20,560 bases of DNA, from NCBI GenBank assembly GCA_003545435.1, contig DPYI01000038.1, positions 563-21,122 of the forward strand, in the 5' to 3' direction. The position numbers and the translations under genes were made by a program. Of this stretch, positions 19,530 to 20,560 are shown in pieces (position 1 is the first letter of the stretch; every line of letters starts with the position of its first letter). The notes beneath the pieces are model-generated. The model saw only the letters and a program-made list of their open reading frames with translations, had not been told where the DNA came from and did no database searches. The stretch comes from Patescibacteria group bacterium. GTDB taxonomy: Bacteria > Patescibacteriota > Microgenomatia > UBA10105 > UBA927.

Positions 19530-19632
19530 GGCCGCACTCGTAAATAACGTGATACGTATTTTTTTTGAAGATGCGGCATTAAGGGCCGTATTCACAAATA
19601 CCCAAATCAAGTTATTTGTGAACGGACCCTAA
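19527..19632 (-). repeat. F3 palindromic element, copy B (rpsD-rpoA gap)
   Basis: The element runs from the rpsD stop (TAGGGCCGC) to GGACCCTA. GCCGCA (19530-19535) pairs with TGCGGC (about 19571-19576) around an AT-rich stretch. GGGCCGTATTCACAAATA pairs with TATTTGTGAACGGACCC to 19630. In reverse complement it matches copy A after tuf, which starts with the same TTAGGGTCCG end, but copy A has a shorter second hairpin. The rpoA Shine-Dalgarno lies just beyond it, unlike genes behind F1. Confidence 0.8.
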
Positions 19633-19646
19633 AAAAGGAGATATAT

Positions 19647-20560
19647 ATGATGCTTGAACCAATATTTTCCATTAAAACCGATAGTGAGAGGAGTGACTAC
19701 GGAAGATACAGTATTGAACCATTATCACAGGGATACGGTCAGACATTAGGCAATAGTTTGCGGAGAGTACTTCTTACTTCCCTTCCGGGATCCGCAATTG
19801 ATTCAGTGAAAATTACCGGCGTAAAACATCAATTTTCAACCCTGCCGGGGTTAAAAGAAGATGTTATCGAATTTTTGCTCAATGTGAAACGGATTCGCTT
19901 AAGCGTTCCGGACAACACGCCGGTTACTTTGACGCTTTCAAAAAAAGGACCGGGAGAAATTACCGCAGGAGATATCCAAACACCCCCGGGAGTGACCATT
20001 GTCAATCCTGATCTTGTGCTTGGCATACTTTCTGATAAAAAAGCGGCAATCGAAATGCAGTTGTTTGCCCAGCGTGGGTATGGATATGTGACTGCTGAAG
20101 AGGTGGCAGTCCGGGAAGTGGGAGTTATTCCCTTAGACGCGTTATACTCCCCGATTGTCCGCGTCAACTACAAGGTGGAAGCAACCCGTGTGGGAAGAAT
20201 GACGAATTTAGATAAGCTGGTCATTGAAATTTGGACTGATGGAACCATTGCGCCGCAGGAGGCATTGCTGTCAGCAGCAAAAATTCTTGTTTCCTATTTT
20301 ATGCAGGTGTATGAACCGAAAGTAAAAAGTGCTGAAGAGCCGGCAGCCGTTATATCGAATATTTCCGATGACGTATTGAAAATGCGGATTGAGGAGTTGG
20401 ATATCCCAACCCGCATCGTGAATGCATTAGGAAACGGCGGAATCGAAACAGTTGGACAGCTTCTGGGTACTCAGAGATCTGATCTTATGAAGATTAAAAA
20501 TCTCGGCGTGAAGTCGATTTCTATCGTAGAAGAAAAGCTGAAAGAAAAAGGCGTTGCGCT
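19647..20560 (+). CDS. rpoA: DNA-directed RNA polymerase alpha subunit, 3'-truncated by window edge
   Basis: Alpha dimerises to nucleate RNA polymerase assembly, and its C-terminal domain binds DNA and activators. AAAAGGAG (19633-19640) lies 6 bases before ATG 19647; a second ATG follows at once. 304 codons are visible with no stop, close to the usual ~310-330 length. The N-terminal domain shows YGRYSIEPLSQGYGQTLGNSLRRVLLTSLPGSAI and VYEPKVKSAEEPAA leads into the linker. The C-terminal domain has ELDIPTRIVNALGNGGIETVGQLL and LMKIKNLGVKSISIVEEKL, the helix-hairpin-helix core. rplQ would be expected next, outside the window. Confidence 0.98.
   Translation, partial: MMLEPIFSIKTDSERSDYGRYSIEPLSQGYGQTLGNSLRRVLLTSLPGSAIDSVKITGVKHQFSTLPGLKEDVIEFLLNVKRIRLSVPDNTPVTLTLSKKGPGEITAGDIQTPPGVTIVNPDLVLGILSDKKAAIEMQLFAQRGYGYVTAEEVAVREVGVIPLDALYSPIVRVNYKVEATRVGRMTNLDKLVIEIWTDGTIAPQEALLSAAKILVSYFMQVYEPKVKSAEEPAAVISNISDDVLKMRIEELDIPTRIVNALGNGGIETVGQLLGTQRSDLMKIKNLGVKSISIVEEKLKEKGVA

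Overview
The window is the core of a bacterial str/S10/spc/alpha ribosomal-protein supercluster, all on the + strand. The order is fusA (3' part), tuf, rpsJ, rplC, rplD, rplW, rplB, rpsS, rplV, rpsC, rplP, rpmC, rpsQ, rplN, rplX, rplE, rpsZ (zinc-type S14), rpsH, rplF, rplR, rpsE, rplO, secY, adk, a fused two-domain P-loop kinase, map, infA, rpmJ, rpsM, rpsK, rpsD and rpoA (5' part). The organism looks like a Candidate Phyla Radiation (Patescibacteria) bacterium, possibly Microgenomates-like. The reasons are the absence of rpmD (L30) between rpsE and rplO, divergent and shortened ribosomal proteins, a short-lid adenylate kinase next to a kinase fusion, and the abundance of short palindromic repeats. 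TGA is used as a normal stop, so the genetic code is standard. The phylum call is inference from family knowledge, not from a search.

Two transcription starts can be read from sequence. A promoter (TTGAAA, 17 bp, TATACT) lies before rplC and is followed by a structured leader of about 100 nt ending in a clear intrinsic terminator at the rplC start, which looks like an attenuator for the S10 operon. A second promoter (TTGACC, 17 bp, TACAAT) overlaps the 3' end of map and precedes a terminator-like hairpin upstream of infA. It probably serves infA-rpmJ-rpsM-rpsK-rpsD-rpoA.

The striking feature is what fills the spaces between genes. Gaps are either very short (4 bp overlap to 27 bp) or at least about 50 bp, and nearly every longer gap is occupied by an inverted-repeat element; the rplC and infA leaders are the exceptions. 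I see several sequence families. F1 has ends CCAGGTAGTGAAG/CTCTACTACCTGG, is 134-141 bp, and has six copies. F2 is a 93-bp REP-like double hairpin, two full copies in opposite orientation plus relatives. F3 has TAGGGTCCGTTCACAAATA ends, two opposite copies 16 kb apart. F4 is GATGAGCACRTGA, two or three copies. F5 is a GC-rich palindrome before tuf. F6 is AT-rich ATTCAGAATTC/ATTTAGGATT palindromes, three gaps plus one piece inside the map reading frame.

F1 is the best candidate for something undescribed. Every copy fills the gap between two genes and ends zero or one base before the downstream start codon. Three copies are flanked by an exact TATG duplication. Four copies share two internal helices with compensatory changes that cross each other (pseudoknot or kissing loops), and two more copies keep the terminal stem while its inner half changes sequence. 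No transposase or other mobilising gene is present in the window.
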